Shown here piece by piece: positions 7,331-9,182 of a stretch of DNA of 9,182 nt. Where the stretch lies: positions 1 through 9,182 of the forward strand of contig JAGVBL010000395.1 in assembly GCA_020059785.1 (NCBI GenBank). The letters are read 5' to 3'. Position 1 is the first letter of the stretch. Every line of letters begins with the position of its first letter. A program made the position numbers and the translations under genes. The notes under the pieces are model-generated. The model saw only the letters and a list, made by a program, of their open reading frames with translations, did no database searches and was not told where the DNA came from. The stretch is from Ignavibacteriales bacterium. Its GTDB lineage: Bacteria > Bacteroidota > Ignavibacteria > Ignavibacteriales > Melioribacteraceae.

Positions 7331-7342
7331 TTTTACAATCTA

Positions 7343-8004
7343 CTAGACAAGTATTTCGATAAAGCGCTTAAATGTTTCGGGAATTTGTGATTCGATAATT
7401 TTATGGGTATTGCCGGGCAGGTTTAATTCTATTCTGCTTGCATGCAGCATTAAACGCGGGTATTGTTCCTGGATTTTTTTATCACCGTATCTTAAGTCGC
7501 CAACCACCGGATGTCCTATTGAATATAAATGAACACGAATCTGATGCCGCCGTCCTGTAATAATTGATACATCCAGAAGAGAGTATTTTCCAAACTTTTT
7601 AATAACGCTGAACTCTGTGATACTTTGTTTTCCATTCTTATCATCTATTCCCATTCTGCCGGAACCGAATTCTCTTATCGGTTTATTTATTCTGCCGTTA
7701 TTCGAATCAACAATTCCATGAACAAGAGCCATGTAATTTTTATTAACCGTTCTATTCGTAAACTGATCATTTATAAATCTATGTGCGGATGCGTTTTTTG
7801 CAAATAAAATTATTCCGCTTACTTCCTTATCAATTCTATGAACAATAAAGATTTTGCCGGAATATTTTTTTCTAATAGAGAATGAATTGTTTCGATAGTT
7901 GTATCATTTTCTGAAATAGAAGCAATACCCGCCGGCTTATCTATTGCTATTAAGTTGACATCCTCGTATAAAATATTTAGTGAATCGAAACCGGATAAAT
8001 TCAT
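7343..8004 (-). pseudogene. RluA-family pseudouridine synthase, interrupted by a -1 frameshift
   Basis: Two minus-strand frames together make one complete RluA-type enzyme. The first, from ATG at 8004, encodes the N-terminal block NILYEDVNLIAIDKPAGI and stops at 7819. The second reads from about 7864 to the stop at 7343. Shifting back one base after the AAT codon at 7866-7864 joins them into a 220-residue protein, about the length of E. coli RluA. The joined product includes VHRIDKEVSG with the catalytic Asp at residue 59 (codon 7831-7829), and later ITGRRHQIRVHL and GHPVVGDLRYG. The catalytic motif lies in the second frame but upstream of its first Met (7732), so neither piece alone is a usable enzyme. 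The break falls at a run of seven A on the coding strand (7871-7865). No S4 domain is present. The start directly follows the CutC stop (TAA|ATG). The family uridine-modifies rRNA or tRNA; the exact site cannot be told. Confidence 0.85.
7865..7871 (-). other. A7 homopolymer at the RluA-family frameshift site
   Basis: On the coding strand the zero frame reads GAA AAA AAT then ATT CCG; eight A instead of seven, or a -1 slip, restores TAT TCC GGC AAA and the RluA frame. The heptamer A-AAA-AAT has the X-XXY-YYZ form of a -1 slippery site, and the run itself is a common place for sequencing or replication indels. Confidence 0.75.
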
Positions 8005-8703
8005 TTATCGCCCCAATCGGTCAATTGCTTTAAGCATCGCAGATAATTTTTCTTTGGAAAAAGATTTTTTGTTACTGCCGGGAAGTTGAATTCTGGAGGA
8101 GCCATGAATTTCTTTAACGCTGGTATGTTTAATAATTTCCACAATGTTATTCTCGTTTACACCGCCGCCCGGCATAATTATTATTCTATTCTTAGCATAT
8201 TCATTTAATTTTTTTATAGTTTCCATTCCGTTAAACGCATTGGTTTCTTGCCCGCTTGTTAGTAATCTGTCTACTTTTAGATCAATTAAAGCAGCAAGCG
8301 CTTCAAATGGATTTACCGATTGATCAAACGCTCTGTGAAATGTTATACTCATAGGTTGTGCTATATCTGCTAATTGAAAAGTACGCTCTTTATCAATTGA
8401 GTGATCGGGCAATAGAATTCCGATTACTATTCCGTTTACATCGTTATCACGGCATAAAATAACGTCGCGCTTCATTATGTCGAACTCTTGCTTGGAATAA
8501 ACAAAATCTCCGCCGCGCGGACGCACCAAAATATTTATTGGTATAGTTAATTTTTCTATGGCAGCTTTAATTAATTCGTAACTCGGTGTAATTCCGCCTA
8601 TATCAAGATCGGAGCATAATTCAATTCTATCGGCGCCGGCTTCTTCGGCTTCAATTGCAGATTCAATAGATTCTACGCACGCTTCAAAAATTATTTTATT
8701 CAT
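8005..8703 (-). CDS. cutC: CutC family protein
   Basis: A 232-residue TIM-barrel protein of the CutC family, within the usual size range. Signature blocks appear in order: FEACVES (6-12), GADRIELCSDLDIGGITPS (23-41), ILVRPRGGDFVYS (58-70), ITFHRAFD (120-127), RLLTSGQ (146-152), IIMPGGGV (175-182) and EIHGSS (198-203). It was named for copper tolerance in E. coli, but that role is disputed, and the conserved acidic, His and Arg residues suggest an enzyme of unknown reaction. It is cytoplasmic, with no signal peptide. It starts immediately after the TAG of the upstream gene (TAG|ATG), and its own TAA abuts the ATG of the RluA-family gene, so the three are very likely one transcript with coupled translation. 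No Shine-Dalgarno separate from the coding sequence is needed or obvious. Confidence 0.93.
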   Translation of the reverse strand: MNKIIFEACVESIESAIEAEEAGADRIELCSDLDIGGITPSYELIKAAIEKLTIPINILVRPRGGDFVYSKQEFDIMKRDVILCRDNDVNGIVIGILLPDHSIDKERTFQLADIAQPMSITFHRAFDQSVNPFEALAALIDLKVDRLLTSGQETNAFNGMETIKKLNEYAKNRIIIMPGGGVNENNIVEIIKHTSVKEIHGSSRIQLPGSNKKSFSKEKLSAMLKAIDRLGR

Positions 8704-9182
8704 CTAATTTACTTTTAATTGATAAATGGGATTTCCATTTAATTCCGTTTTTACAAATCCCATCTTCCGGAGATATGATTCGTGTTTTTCGTTTCCGGGA
8801 TCGCTGTATATTTTTTTTACTTTCTTGTATTTAAAAATATCGCTGAAGACATATTTACCCATCTTAAAATCGCGGTAACCCGGTATAGCATAATCTAACC
8901 GCACATGGATTGAATCATCATCAGAATATTCCGAGATTACTAATCCGGCCGGAATAGTATTTCTTAATACAAACATAACATGACAACTTTCGCACGGAAT
9001 AAAAGAGAATGACGGCATAAACTTTTTTATATCCTTTTCATAAAACTGAAGAAAATACTTCAGGTAGTCCGAATTGGTTTTTACTTCAAGAACCCGGAAA
9101 TATTCATTTTCTTTCTTGAAAAAAATTTCTGAAAGGTAATAGATATCAACGAGTGTAATAAATCCGTTTAATATTCCAACCG
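8704..9182 (-). CDS. C-terminal part of a membrane-linked acetyltransferase-like protein (N-terminus beyond window)
   Basis: The frame is open from the right edge to the TAG at 8706-8704, giving 158 visible residues. An internal Met at 9018 is a possible start, but coding-like sequence continues upstream of it (GILNGFITLVDIYYLSEIFF, then a charged stretch with YFRVLEVK), so the true start is almost certainly outside the window. The first visible part is hydrophobic and resembles the last membrane segment of YgjV-like inner-membrane proteins; that link is tentative. The remainder looks like a GNAT acetyltransferase fold: MFVLRNTIPAGLVI, then HVRLDYAIPGYRDFKMGKYVF in the acetyl-CoA-loop position, and the terminal ESYLRKMGFVKTE, a typical GNAT end. 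PCESC carries two cysteines of unknown role. It is the first visible gene of the CutC/RluA unit. Acetyltransferase activity is inferred from pattern only. Confidence 0.6.
   Translation of the reverse strand, partial: VGILNGFITLVDIYYLSEIFFKKENEYFRVLEVKTNSDYLKYFLQFYEKDIKKFMPSFSFIPCESCHVMFVLRNTIPAGLVISEYSDDDSIHVRLDYAIPGYRDFKMGKYVFSDIFKYKKVKKIYSDPGNEKHESYLRKMGFVKTELNGNPIYQLKVN

Noticed and set aside
7331..7342. Possible bidirectional terminator between the convergent genes
   Set aside because: Only 12 nt separate the stops and no GC-rich hairpin with a T-run is visible.
8704..9018. Treating the frame from the Met at 9018 as a complete 104-residue gene
   Set aside because: The same frame stays open and coding-like to the window edge, so this Met is most likely internal.

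Overview
The window is AT-rich DNA, densely coded on both strands. The gene set points to the Bacteroidota/Ignavibacteriota (FCB) group: a DUF4159 protein paired with a large membrane-anchored coiled-coil DUF4175-like protein, a secreted M64-type metallopeptidase, a RAYT (REP-associated Y1 transposase) and a LamG-type piece. Recognisable Shine-Dalgarno sites precede some genes (AGAGGA before the DJ-1/PfpI gene, AGGA before the lipid kinase gene). That fits an ignavibacterial-type lineage slightly better than classical Bacteroidia. This placement comes from gene content only, not from a marker gene.

Layout: (1) Positions 1-3297, minus strand, hold a two-gene unit. DUF4159 is first, then after 10 nt a very long DUF4175-like protein that runs off the left edge. 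(2) 3298-3421 is a divergent intergenic region. (3) 3422-6032, plus strand, holds a secreted M64-family peptidase, a RAYT with a perfect 28-bp palindrome inside its reading frame, and a DJ-1/PfpI protein. (4) 6127-7330, plus strand, holds a diacylglycerol/sphingoid-type lipid kinase followed by a short orphan C-terminal half of a LamG-like domain. (5) 7343-9182, minus strand, holds a tightly packed three-gene unit: a partial membrane/acetyltransferase-like protein (running off the right edge), then CutC, then an RluA-family pseudouridine synthase broken by a -1 frameshift. Stop and start codons in this unit directly abut (TAG|ATG and TAA|ATG). The two strands converge at 7330/7343 with only 12 nt between stop codons and no visible hairpin terminator.

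How the genes work together: the left unit looks like envelope or membrane machinery. DUF4159/DUF4175-type genes often sit near MoxR/DUF58/von Willebrand genes, but none is visible here. The right unit mixes RNA modification, CutC and a small acetyltransferase-like protein, and looks like a housekeeping operon with no obvious common pathway. The central plus-strand genes are probably independent. There is no stretch over 300 nt without a gene. I see no tRNA, rRNA, CRISPR array or complete insertion sequence. The strongest unusual signal is the GTAG...CTAC palindrome inside the RAYT gene. Next come the frameshifted RluA-family gene and the half LamG domain.
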